Assembly (NCBI GenBank): GCA_965369325.1 | Contig: CBDUQI010000292.1 | Coordinates: 1 to 5,855 of the forward strand | DNA length: 5,855 nt | Direction of reading: 5' to 3' | Source: CBDUQI01 sp965369325 | GTDB lineage: Bacteria; Pseudomonadota; Gammaproteobacteria; Steroidobacterales; JBCBZW01 | Part shown: in pieces, positions 1 through 5,855 of the stretch | Numbering within the stretch: position 1 is the first letter of the stretch | Layout: every line of letters begins with the position of its first letter | Translations under genes and position numbers: made by a program | Notes under the pieces: model-generated | Seen by the model: only the letters and a program-made list of their open reading frames with translations | The model's database searches: none | What the model was told of the DNA's origin: nothing

Positions 1-3000
1 GGTATGGCGGTGCCGGCCTGACGCGCGGCCAGCCGCTCAAGCACCAGGTCCATGGCGAGCGCGCCCTTGCCCGCAGCCAAACGATCACTGTTGCGATGCA
101 GGCTGTCCAGCACAAACTGCACCGTATCGACGGTAGGCTGATCGCTCGGCACGGTGTTGTGCTGTACGGCCGTCAGCAACGATTCCAACTCGTGACTGAC
201 GCTGCCCATCTCGGACAGCCCCGCCATGCGCGCACCGCCCTTGAGCGTGGGAAAGATGCGCTTGAGCTCTGTCACCGCAGGCTCGCTGGCAGTCGGGGTC
301 TGCAACCAGTCCTGCAACACTGCGTCAGCGCGGTCGAGCAGCTCGGTGGCTTCCTCGGCGAATATCTGTGCAATCGCCTCGTCGTACTCAACCGTCGCGG
401 CCGCCTCATCAACGAGCACGTCCGCATGCTCGACATCCAACTCTGGCGGAGCGCTGCGCGATACTCGCTCATCCTCCGTCGGCGCAACTGCATCGGGCAT
501 CTGCCCGTGCTCGGTGTCCGCCGCGTGCCCCGCGGCGGATGAATCCGCCGTCACCAGGGTATCGGGCGGATGATCGGTGGTGGCCGTCTCATCGCGATCT
601 GCATCGGCGCTGGTTGTCTCGGCAGAGGGCACCGGTTCAGCATTGGGGCGCTGTAGAATCACACCTCCGCTGAGCGAGGCGATACTGGCTAATGTCGGCG
701 TCAATGACGGTAACACACCGCCCTGAGTGCTGAGTCCGCGCAGCGTTTGATCGATCAGATTCGCCACCTGCGCCATCACGATAATTGCCGGCTCAGGCAA
801 AGTGCCCGGGCCGCGCAACGCCTTGTCCAGATAGGCATACATGGGTTCGGTGACCGCCGCCACATGCTCCACACCCGCGCTGCGCGCGCCGCCGTTTAGC
901 GTGTGCCAGGCGCGATGTAGATCTTCGGGCAACGGATACGGCGAGGAGTAATTCCCGGACTCTTCCACGTACGCCCAAATTGTCGCCAGATGCCCGCGCG
1001 TCTCCTCTGCGTAGACGGCAAACAGCTCCTCGTCCATGCGCTCGACCGGCGGTGCGGTGCGCGGTTGCGCCGGTTTGCGGGCCGCTCGTCGTGCGGTTGC
1101 CTCGGCTTTGGCGGTTTCCTGCTCGGCCTGCTTCTGCTCGGCCTGCTCAGCCTGCTCGCGCTGCGCCTGCTCGCGCGCTCGTGCGGTCGCTTCGCGCTCG
1201 GCGCGTTCAGCGGCTGCTCGTTCAATCGCGGCCTGCGCCGCCGCCTGCCGATCGCGTTCCGCCTGTTCTGTCGCAGCGCGCGCGCGCGCTATCTCCACGG
1301 CTGCCTCACGCTCCCTTTCGGCACGTTGCGCCAGCGCTTTCTCCCGCGCCTCTCGCTCTATCTCAGCGCGATCCGCAGCATCACGCTCTGCAGCACTTTG
1401 CACCGGCATCTCCGGCACCTCGCCACCCGGCGCGGGCGCTGCTTTGGTGACGTCCTGCGCGGCTCGCTTGCCGGCGGTCGGGACCAGTTTAAGTGCTGGC
1501 TCGCCCACCACCGGTTTCTCACTCGGGGGCTTGGCCTCACCTGGGTCCGCCATGCGAGGCAACGTGAGCTTGGCGGAGCCGGAACTGACCGGTCCGCGAT
1601 CGCTGTCGGACAGCGCGCTGGCACGATCAATATACTCATCCACCCTAAACGGCGGCACGGTGCCCACCTCGAGTTGCTCGATCAAGTGCGGCAAGGCCTG
1701 TATCGCATCCCCGATAAAGGTGGTGATCTGGGGGGTCATCGGCAAGGTCCGGTTAATTAACCGGTTCAACAGATTTTCGACCGACCAGGCGAACTCGCCA
1801 ATCACCTGCGCACCAACCATGCGCCCGCTGCCCTTCAGCGTATGGAACGAGCGCCGTACCGAAAGCAGCAGATCGCGGCTTTCCGGTTCCTCCTTCCACC
1901 CAGGGAAGCAGGCCGCAATCGATTCGATCTCCTCCTTGGACTCCTCGATGAACAGTTCCAGCAATTCCGGATCAATGTTCTCGCGCGAATCCGCCACAAA
2001 CGGCTGCAGACCACGGAAGGTGCCGGAGGCACTTGCCGGGATCGGCGGCACATCAGGTTCTAACGTGGCGATCGCGGGTGCCGGTGCGGTACTCAGACCA
2101 TTCAGGCACGACTGCGCATTATCCAGCATGTACCAGGGATCACCCCGTCCACATTCCAGCGTCTCGATGTAGTACTCGAGGCTTACCAGTGCGTCCGCCA
2201 GGCAATCCAGCTCCAGCGGCGAGGGCAACTCACCGGGCGATACCAGCATCGCGGTAATCTGCTGGCCCAGCTGCTCGCACACCAACAGCGCGCGCTCGCG
2301 CTCCAGCATAAACAGGCCAGCCGCAACCCCACGCATCAGCGGGTCTAGCCGCTCCAGGTCGCGCCGCTCGCCAGGTTCGGAAGCATAGGCCGAGATAATG
2401 TCCTTCACATCGCCCAGGTTGGCGTTGCATTCGTGCAGCGTCGAGGCCACAACTTTGGCGAACTCCCGTTCGCGCGCACTGCCGGCCTCCGGGTTGGGAT
2501 GATCGTCAACGCTGCTGACCAGCGCGGCCAGATCCTCTTCCAGGCGGTCCTCAACACACAGCAGCTCAGCCGCAATCGCCAGCAGCAGATCATCGGCACC
2601 CGCCTCATCATCACCGACGACCAGCTTCTCCAGCGCCTGACGCTGCTCGTTCACCATTTCGCCAAGATGCGGCAGACCCAGCACGCTGAGCGTATCGCTC
2701 ACCTTTTTAAGTTCGCCGGACTGCGGGCCCAGCTCGGTGCGGTCGCTGCTGCCGGTGCGCACGAAAATATCCAGCACGTCTTTGATGCCGGATAAGTCCT
2801 GCTTGATGGCGGCTGCCACCGTCTCCATCAAGCCGGTGCTGGGGCCGCCGAGATCGGCCCGTGCCAGATCAATGCTCTCACGACTGGGCAACACCTCGCG
2901 CAACGCGAAAGCATCCCGTACCGACGTCACTTTAGGGCCGTCAGAGGTGGCACGTCCGACGTAGTAGAGCATGCTGCTCAGTAGGTCGTCGGCGGACTCC

Positions 3001-3806
3001 AGGGCAAAATCTTCCTCGCCATGCTCCACCAGCCGGCCCAGCAGGCGTTCAGTCTGCCCAAGCAGCCGCTTGGCAGACGAGCCGGCCTCCAGGCCGCCCT
3101 CCAACAAGGCTTCAATAATGGCACCTGCCACCCACCACAGCTGACCCAAACGGCGCACGCCGGCCGCTTCGCAGATATTGTCTGATACCACCCCCATGGT
3201 GCTCAGATTGCTGGCCGGATCTTCACCGCGCAGCCAGCCCAACAAGGACGCTTGGTAGTGGGTGTGCAGACGGCCCGCCACGAACTCCAGATCATCGCCT
3301 GTGGGCTCACCGTTTCCGGGCATGGGCAGCGAGTCCGGAGCCACATTGACCACGAACAGCATGCTCTCGGATAACAAGGGGGAGCCGCGCACGGCGCGCA
3401 GGTCGTTAAACATGGGCAGCAAGATAAGCGGCACATCATGGCCACCGCTAAGAATCCGATCCAGATAAGCGGGCAGCTGAACCACCGCACGCATAAGCGC
3501 ATCCAGACCTTCGGCAACCGTACCGACCTGCCCCTTGATGAGTGCGGCGGCCACCGCCTCCATCTCGGCCACCAGTAAATTGGCGCCGTGGATTTCGGCC
3601 ATCTGCAACGCCCCACGCGCACTGTGCAGCAGGCCGGCGAAACGCGCCACCTGCCCCAACTCGCTGGGTTGCTCGGCATAACGCTCAAGCATCTCGTGCG
3701 CCTCACTGAGGGTCGCGTATAACTCGCGGCTCACCCAGTGCAACGCTTGGTTGCTACCCCGTTGCTGCGCCTCCGGAGAGGGAGCCTGCGGGGTGTCTGC
3801 GCTCAT
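1..3806 (-). CDS. chpA: ChpA-type hybrid chemotaxis histidine kinase of the Pil-Chp system, N-terminal 1268 codons (3' end cut by window edge)
   Basis: ChpA is the CheA-like kinase of type IV pilus chemosensory systems. It autophosphorylates under receptor control and passes phosphate through several HPt domains to PilG/PilH-type regulators in the cytoplasm. I translated this frame by hand: it opens with ATG at 3806-3804 and has no stop to the window edge, so the C-terminal kinase, CheW-like and receiver domains are unseen. Visible order: FimL-like helical region (about 20-560) with LHSARGALQ at H61; HPt with FHTLKGSGRMVGA at H655; Ala/Glu/Arg/Gln-rich linker (803-912); HPt with WHTLNGGARSAG at H968; acidic Ala/Pro/Thr linker (1053-1138); HPt-like domain with FPTLKGGARMAG, Pro1186 replacing His. 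No signal peptide or membrane segment is visible. The start lies one base after the pilJ stop, in the same operon. P. aeruginosa ChpA is about 2470 residues, so roughly half is present. FimL resembles only the N-terminal part and lacks the HPt series, so ChpA is the better call. Confidence 0.95.
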   Translation of the reverse strand, partial: MSADTPQAPSPEAQQRGSNQALHWVSRELYATLSEAHEMLERYAEQPSELGQVARFAGLLHSARGALQMAEIHGANLLVAEMEAVAAALIKGQVGTVAEGLDALMRAVVQLPAYLDRILSGGHDVPLILLPMFNDLRAVRGSPLLSESMLFVVNVAPDSLPMPGNGEPTGDDLEFVAGRLHTHYQASLLGWLRGEDPASNLSTMGVVSDNICEAAGVRRLGQLWWVAGAIIEALLEGGLEAGSSAKRLLGQTERLLGRLVEHGEEDFALESADDLLSSMLYYVGRATSDGPKVTSVRDAFALREVLPSRESIDLARADLGGPSTGLMETVAAAIKQDLSGIKDVLDIFVRTGSSDRTELGPQSGELKKVSDTLSVLGLPHLGEMVNEQRQALEKLVVGDDEAGADDLLLAIAAELLCVEDRLEEDLAALVSSVDDHPNPEAGSAREREFAKVVASTLHECNANLGDVKDIISAYASEPGERRDLERLDPLMRGVAAGLFMLERERALLVCEQLGQQITAMLVSPGELPSPLELDCLADALVSLEYYIETLECGRGDPWYMLDNAQSCLNGLSTAPAPAIATLEPDVPPIPASASGTFRGLQPFVADSRENIDPELLELFIEESKEEIESIAACFPGWKEEPESRDLLLSVRRSFHTLKGSGRMVGAQVIGEFAWSVENLLNRLINRTLPMTPQITTFIGDAIQALPHLIEQLEVGTVPPFRVDEYIDRASALSDSDRGPVSSGSAKLTLPRMADPGEAKPPSEKPVVGEPALKLVPTAGKRAAQDVTKAAPAPGGEVPEMPVQSAAERDAADRAEIEREAREKALAQRAEREREAAVEIARARAATEQAERDRQAAAQAAIERAAAERAEREATARAREQAQREQAEQAEQKQAEQETAKAEATARRAARKPAQPRTAPPVERMDEELFAVYAEETRGHLATIWAYVEESGNYSSPYPLPEDLHRAWHTLNGGARSAGVEHVAAVTEPMYAYLDKALRGPGTLPEPAIIVMAQVANLIDQTLRGLSTQGGVLPSLTPTLASIASLSGGVILQRPNAEPVPSAETTSADADRDETATTDHPPDTLVTADSSAAGHAADTEHGQMPDAVAPTEDERVSRSAPPELDVEHADVLVDEAAATVEYDEAIAQIFAEEATELLDRADAVLQDWLQTPTASEPAVTELKRIFPTLKGGARMAGLSEMGSVSHELESLLTAVQHNTVPSDQPTVDTVQFVLDSLHRNSDRLAAGKGALAMDLVLERLAARQAGTAI
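69..386 (-). other. HPt-like domain 3 of ChpA with phosphoacceptor His replaced by Pro1186
   Basis: Residues about 1141-1246. The first helix IAQIFAEEATELLDRADAVL and the second-helix context ELKRIFPTLKGGARMAGL match the HPt pattern exactly, except that the expected His codon (CAC/CAT) is CCC at 251-249, giving Pro1186. Lys1189, Gly1190 and the following Gly/Ala-Arg-Met-Ala-Gly pattern are kept. The later helices (SVSHELESLLTAV, VQFVLDSLHRNSDRL) are also present. The domain can fold like an HPt but cannot carry phosphate on this position. ChpA of P. aeruginosa is known to have Ser- and Thr-substituted domains; Pro is a further variant, or a sequencing error. Confidence 0.85.
393..650 (-). other. 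Acidic Ala/Pro/Thr/Asp-rich linker of ChpA
   Basis: Residues about 1053-1138 between HPt 2 and the third HPt-like domain. The composition (many Ala, Asp, Glu, Thr, Pro and Ser, few large hydrophobic residues) predicts a disordered, negatively charged tether, unlike the positively and negatively charged helical linker upstream. No motif is recognisable in it. Confidence 0.65.
717..1037 (-). other. HPt domain 2 of ChpA (H968, Asn in place of the conserved Lys)
   Basis: Residues about 924-1030. First helix MDEELFAVYAEETRGHLATI, then the phosphoacceptor helix DLHRAWHTLNGGARSAG with His968 (codon at 905-903). The Lys three residues after His in most HPt domains is Asn971 (codon AAC at 896-894). 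The domain continues through EHVAAVTEPMYAYLDKAL and QVANLIDQTLRGL. The fold looks complete; phosphorylation may be slower than in HPt 1, which is an inference from the Lys change only. Confidence 0.85.
1071..1400 (-). repeat. Ala/Glu/Arg/Gln-rich low-complexity linker of ChpA
   Basis: Residues about 803-912 lie between HPt 1 and HPt 2 and are almost entirely Ala, Glu, Arg, Gln and Lys, with recurring AER, REQ and AEQ triplets. This composition predicts a long charged helix or coiled coil. At DNA level the same 9-15 bp unit (plus strand gctcggcctg at 1121-1130 and 1136-1145, with close variants to about 1176) recurs, and an alternating (GC)7 run sits at 1276-1289. The long open frames on the other strand here are by-products of this composition. 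Confidence 0.8.
1276..1289. repeat. (GC)7 dinucleotide run inside chpA
   Basis: Fourteen bases of strictly alternating G and C, coding for ARARA in the linker. Gain or loss of one unit would shift the chpA frame before the kinase domain. The tract is short, so it may be only a consequence of Ala/Arg codon choice. Confidence 0.75.
1662..1973 (-). other. HPt domain 1 of ChpA, intact (phosphoacceptor H655)
   Basis: Residues about 612-715. It opens with the usual first helix ELLELFIEESKEEIESI. The second helix carries RRSFHTLKGSGRMVGA, with His655 (codon at 1844-1842) in the canonical HxxKG context and the Gly/Met pattern that follows it in ChpA HPt domains. It continues through FAWSVENLLNRLI and ends near LEVGTVP. 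All recognisable HPt residues are present, so this domain should accept phosphate. Confidence 0.9.
1749..1764. repeat. 16-bp perfect palindrome within chpA
   Basis: ccggttaattaaccgg is its own reverse complement. It codes for part of the HPt 1 helix (residues NRLINR) and is A+T-rich compared with its surroundings. No loop separates the arms, so it is not a terminator. It could be a chance effect or a dyad-symmetric protein site; nothing else supports a role. Confidence 0.6.
2127..3749 (-). other. FimL-like all-helical N-terminal region of ChpA
   Basis: Residues about 20-560. The start resembles an HPt fold: LLHSARGALQMAE around H61, followed by an amphipathic helix ending AEMEAV. Next comes LLPMFNDLRAVRG (129-141) and PLLSES, a stretch I recall as typical of ChpA and FimL proteins. 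Two later helical units look like copies of each other: DLSGIKDVLDIF (337-348) and NANLGDVKDIISAY (461-474), each followed by a Leu-rich helix. FimL is known to resemble the N-terminus of ChpA, where this region is thought to serve in protein contacts rather than catalysis. Boundaries are approximate. Confidence 0.7.
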
Positions 3807-3830
3807 CTCAGGCGGCCCCCACTCTCGGCG
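3804..3830 (-). promoter_or_regulatory. pilJ-chpA junction (TGA-G-ATG) with weak Shine-Dalgarno
   Basis: The pilJ stop TGA (3810-3808) and the chpA start ATG (3806-3804) are separated by one G. The only purine-rich candidate is GAGAGTGGGGG (3826-3816), whose G-run ends nine bases before the ATG, inside pilJ. This arrangement suggests translational coupling, so chpA output would depend on ribosomes finishing pilJ. No terminator or promoter fits in the gap. Confidence 0.75.
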
Positions 3831-5847
3831 CTGTATTGCGGCTTAACGCACCGTTGGTGCGCGCGCGCACGTCGCTTGGTGCGCTACGTTGTTGTTCCTG
3901 CTCCTCCGGCAGCGTAAAGCCGGATACAGACTTGCGAAGCTCGCCGGCCAGGTGCGCCAGTTTGCCAATCGCCGCAGACGTCGCGCCGGTGTTTTCGGCT
4001 GTCTGCGCGCTGATTTCCTGCAATACCCCCATGTTGCGGGTCATGCCTGCTGCCGCTGTCGCCTGCTGGCGGGCAGTGCTTGATATGTTCTGCACCAACG
4101 AGGCAATTTGGTTGGAGACTTTCTCGATCTCATCCAAAGACGCGCCAGCGTTCTCGGCCAGCAGCGCACCACTAACCACGTCCGTGGTACTGCGCTCCAT
4201 CGAGATCACAGCCTCGTTAGTGTCGGCCTGGATAGTTCGCACCAGCACCTCAATCTGCTTAGTGGCATTCGCGCTTTTCTCAGCCAGACGCTGCACCTCG
4301 TCGGCGACCACCGCAAAGCCACGGCCGGCCTCGCCCGCCATCGACGCCTGAATGGAAGCATTTAGTGCCAGGATGTTGGTCTGATCCGCAATATCGTTAA
4401 TCAGCTCGACGATATTGCCAATTTCCTGCGAGCTTTCGCCCAGGCGCTTAATCCGTTTGGAAGTTTCCTGGATGGTCTCGCGAATGGTGTTCATGCCTTC
4501 GATGGTGCGACGTACGGCATCGCCACCCTTGTGGGCGACGTCCACCGAATGACGCGCCACATCGGCTGAGCGTTCGGCGTTGCCCGAGACCTCCTCGATG
4601 GAGGCCGCCATGTTGGCGATCGATTCAGTGGAGCCCATCACCTGGCGTGACTGATTTTCACTCGCCTTGGCCAGATGCGCAGCACTGGCCTGGGTCTGCC
4701 GGGCGGCCGCATCAATCTGGATAGCGCCGCCGTTAATCGTCGCGACCAGACCACGCAAGGCCTCAACCGCGTAGTTAATTGAGTCAGCAATGGCGCCGGT
4801 AATGTCCTCGGTCACTGTGGCTTTGACGGTCAGATCACCATCGGCCAGGCTGCCCAACTCGTCCAGCAAGCGCAGGATTGCCTGTTGGTTACGATCATTC
4901 TGTGCGGCCTGAACTTCGGCCAGCCGACGCGCATCGGCCGCACCGCGGTACAGCACCAATATGCCGCCGAAGGCCAGCAAGCTGCCGCCAATCAGCAGCA
5001 ACGGCAGGAAGCGTGAGAGCGCCGAGCCAGACACGGCCATATCGGAGCCGCGGATCTTGTCAAACCAGGTCTCGGCGGCCTCGCTTAACTGTCCGGCGGT
5101 GTTTTGCAGGAAGATCAGCCGGTCGGCCGAACCGACACCCCGGCGAATCTGCTCGCTGATCACGTTGTACTGGGCGGTGACCTGACCCAGTTTGGACTGT
5201 GCATCGCCACCGGTGGGTGCCGCGATGCCCAGTGCAGAGTCGTCGCCGTTAAGCCCACGCACCACCTGGCCCAGGTAATCGTCCGCGCCCATCAAACGTT
5301 GCGCCACCTGGGTAAGTGAGTCGCGCCCGGAGGCCAACGCCGCCATATCCTGCTGTGCGCGCTGACCGGCAATTTCAAAACGCTCCACATGCGGGGTTAA
5401 GGCAACCCGCTCGCTGGCAGAGGACAGCGCTGTTAGATCACCCAGATGGGCCAGCAGCCGCGGCATGGTCTCGCGCACCTTAGCGGAGGTGTCAATTGCA
5501 GTTTGCAACTGCTCCTGAGTCTCCAGCAGCTGATCCAGTAACTTAAGGACTTCACCACGGGAACTGGTCACCGCCGGTGGCTCAATGCCGCCAAAATCAG
5601 CCGCTATTTCCGGGCGCAGCTCGCGCAATTGATCGAACGCGGCCAGGTCGCCCGCACGGGCGGACATTGCGTGAACCACCAGTCGCTGCGACAACACGCC
5701 TTGTGCCTGCACTTGCTGGCCCTGCGCCAGCAATCCGGCCCCACGCTTACTTGCCATGTAATGCGTTGCTGCGGCAAGCAGCAAAAACACCACCAGCAGT
5801 ATGCTGAGTCCGGGCAAAAGACGCTCACCAAAACTTTTGTCGACCAT
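3808..5847 (-). CDS. pilJ: PilJ, type IV pilus methyl-accepting chemotaxis transducer
   Basis: PilJ is the inner-membrane chemoreceptor of the Pil-Chp system; it controls ChpA through CheW-like adaptors in response to pilus or surface signals. The 679 residues match the usual length (about 680). Residues 10-30 form a first transmembrane helix, 31-279 a periplasmic domain and 280-300 a second helix. Two similar periplasmic stretches (about 37-88 with VLSQRLVVHAMSA, and 154-207 with IAGQRAQQDMAALASG) look like tandem PilJ N-terminal modules. Residues 323-370 are HAMP-like (LLDELGSLADGDLTV). The cytoplasmic coiled coil runs from about 380 to 640, with its hairpin tip at 486-525 (ADQTNILALNASIQASMAGE, then GRGFAVVADEV). 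The tail 645-679 is Gln/Ala/Arg-rich and ends in RVGAA, without a CheR-binding NWETF-type pentapeptide. An in-frame TAG directly before ATG 5847 rules out a longer start. chpA follows after one base. The tip and the HAMP motif make this a chemoreceptor beyond reasonable doubt; the PilJ assignment rests on overall similarity and on the chpA neighbour. Confidence 0.96.
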   Translation of the reverse strand: MVDKSFGERLLPGLSILLVVFLLLAAATHYMASKRGAGLLAQGQQVQAQGVLSQRLVVHAMSARAGDLAAFDQLRELRPEIAADFGGIEPPAVTSSRGEVLKLLDQLLETQEQLQTAIDTSAKVRETMPRLLAHLGDLTALSSASERVALTPHVERFEIAGQRAQQDMAALASGRDSLTQVAQRLMGADDYLGQVVRGLNGDDSALGIAAPTGGDAQSKLGQVTAQYNVISEQIRRGVGSADRLIFLQNTAGQLSEAAETWFDKIRGSDMAVSGSALSRFLPLLLIGGSLLAFGGILVLYRGAADARRLAEVQAAQNDRNQQAILRLLDELGSLADGDLTVKATVTEDITGAIADSINYAVEALRGLVATINGGAIQIDAAARQTQASAAHLAKASENQSRQVMGSTESIANMAASIEEVSGNAERSADVARHSVDVAHKGGDAVRRTIEGMNTIRETIQETSKRIKRLGESSQEIGNIVELINDIADQTNILALNASIQASMAGEAGRGFAVVADEVQRLAEKSANATKQIEVLVRTIQADTNEAVISMERSTTDVVSGALLAENAGASLDEIEKVSNQIASLVQNISSTARQQATAAAGMTRNMGVLQEISAQTAENTGATSAAIGKLAHLAGELRKSVSGFTLPEEQEQQRSAPSDVRARTNGALSRNTAPRVGAA
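4270..4392 (-). other. PilJ signalling hairpin tip
   Basis: Residues 486-526 form the most conserved part of chemoreceptors, where CheW-like adaptors and the kinase bind. The sequence reads IADQTNILALNASIQASMAGE followed by AGRGFAVVADEVQRLAEKS. Compared with the usual NAAIEAARAGE it has Gln500 for Glu and Ser502-Met503 for Ala-Arg. As far as I recall, PilJ proteins share these changes. Confidence 0.85.
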
Positions 5848-5855
5848 CTACTTCC
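5848..5855 (-). promoter_or_regulatory. pilJ ribosome-binding site and possible stop codon of the upstream gene
   Basis: Reading toward pilJ, GGAAG (5855-5851) lies three bases from the ATG; this is a close but plausible Shine-Dalgarno match. The three bases between are TAG, which blocks any upstream extension of pilJ in its own frame and could be the stop of the preceding gene (pilI in known operons). Only eight bases are visible, so the upstream gene cannot be confirmed. Confidence 0.5.

Noticed and set aside
990..1760. Plus-strand open frame of 256 codons, Leu/Arg/Cys-rich
   Set aside because: Shadow of the same chpA linker in another frame; no ribosome-binding site of note and no family resemblance.
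1036..2172. Plus-strand open frame of 378 codons, rich in Ala, Ser and Arg
   Set aside because: It is antisense to chpA, spans the low-complexity linker and HPt 1, and has a composition expected from the complement of Ala/Glu/Arg codons. No domain is recognisable and the minus strand encodes clear ChpA motifs across the same bases.
3203..3706. Minus-strand open frame of 167 codons with many Cys, Arg and Trp
   Set aside because: Same strand as chpA but out of frame; the chpA frame has the recognisable ChpA/FimL sequence here.
3808..3850. Possible terminator or promoter between pilJ and chpA
   Set aside because: The G+C-rich bases belong to the pilJ C-terminal codons; there is no hairpin followed by a T-run, and the genes are one base apart.
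3836..4351. Plus-strand open frame of 171 codons opposite the PilJ signalling domain
   Set aside because: Antisense to the most conserved part of pilJ, whose coding constraint explains the open frame.
1..5855. An undescribed biological system
   Set aside because: Both genes are well explained as pilJ and chpA of the known Pil-Chp type IV pilus chemosensory system. Only local sequence variants look unusual.

Overview
The window carries two genes on the minus strand, both recognisable parts of a type IV pilus chemosensory (Pil-Chp) operon: a complete pilJ (methyl-accepting chemoreceptor) followed one base later by the 5' two-fifths or so of chpA (giant CheA-type hybrid kinase). The type of operon, the PilJ sequence and the G+C-rich codon use (roughly 60 % by eye) suggest a gammaproteobacterium that moves by twitching. 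I cannot name the genus.

Layout, in the direction of transcription (right to left): positions 5855-5848 hold a short Shine-Dalgarno-like GGAAG and a TAG codon that may end the preceding gene (pilI would be expected). Then comes pilJ at 5847-3808, with two transmembrane segments, a periplasmic tandem PilJ module, a HAMP-like segment and a long cytoplasmic signalling hairpin. Then the junction TGA-G-ATG, and chpA from 3806 to the window edge. The chpA frame is open for 1268 codons without a stop and is cut at position 1. In order, this N-terminal part holds a FimL-like all-helical region with an HPt-like segment (H61), a first clearly intact HPt domain (H655), an Ala/Glu/Arg/Gln-rich linker, a second HPt domain (H968, Asn at the usual Lys), an acidic linker, and a third HPt-like domain whose phosphoacceptor His is replaced by Pro (P1186). 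The kinase core, CheW-like and receiver domains expected of ChpA lie outside the window. There is no gene-free stretch longer than a few bases, and I see no RNA gene, mobile element or CRISPR.

Working together: PilJ is thought to sense pilus retraction or surface contact in the periplasm and inner membrane, and to control ChpA autophosphorylation through CheW-like adaptors. Phosphate then passes through the HPt domains of ChpA to response regulators (PilG/PilH type), which set pilus extension, retraction and cAMP output. The pilK methyltransferase gene found between pilJ and chpA in Pseudomonas aeruginosa is absent here. This is a known system rather than a new one. The points most worth checking are the dead third HPt, the weakened second HPt, and the missing pilK with direct pilJ-chpA coupling.
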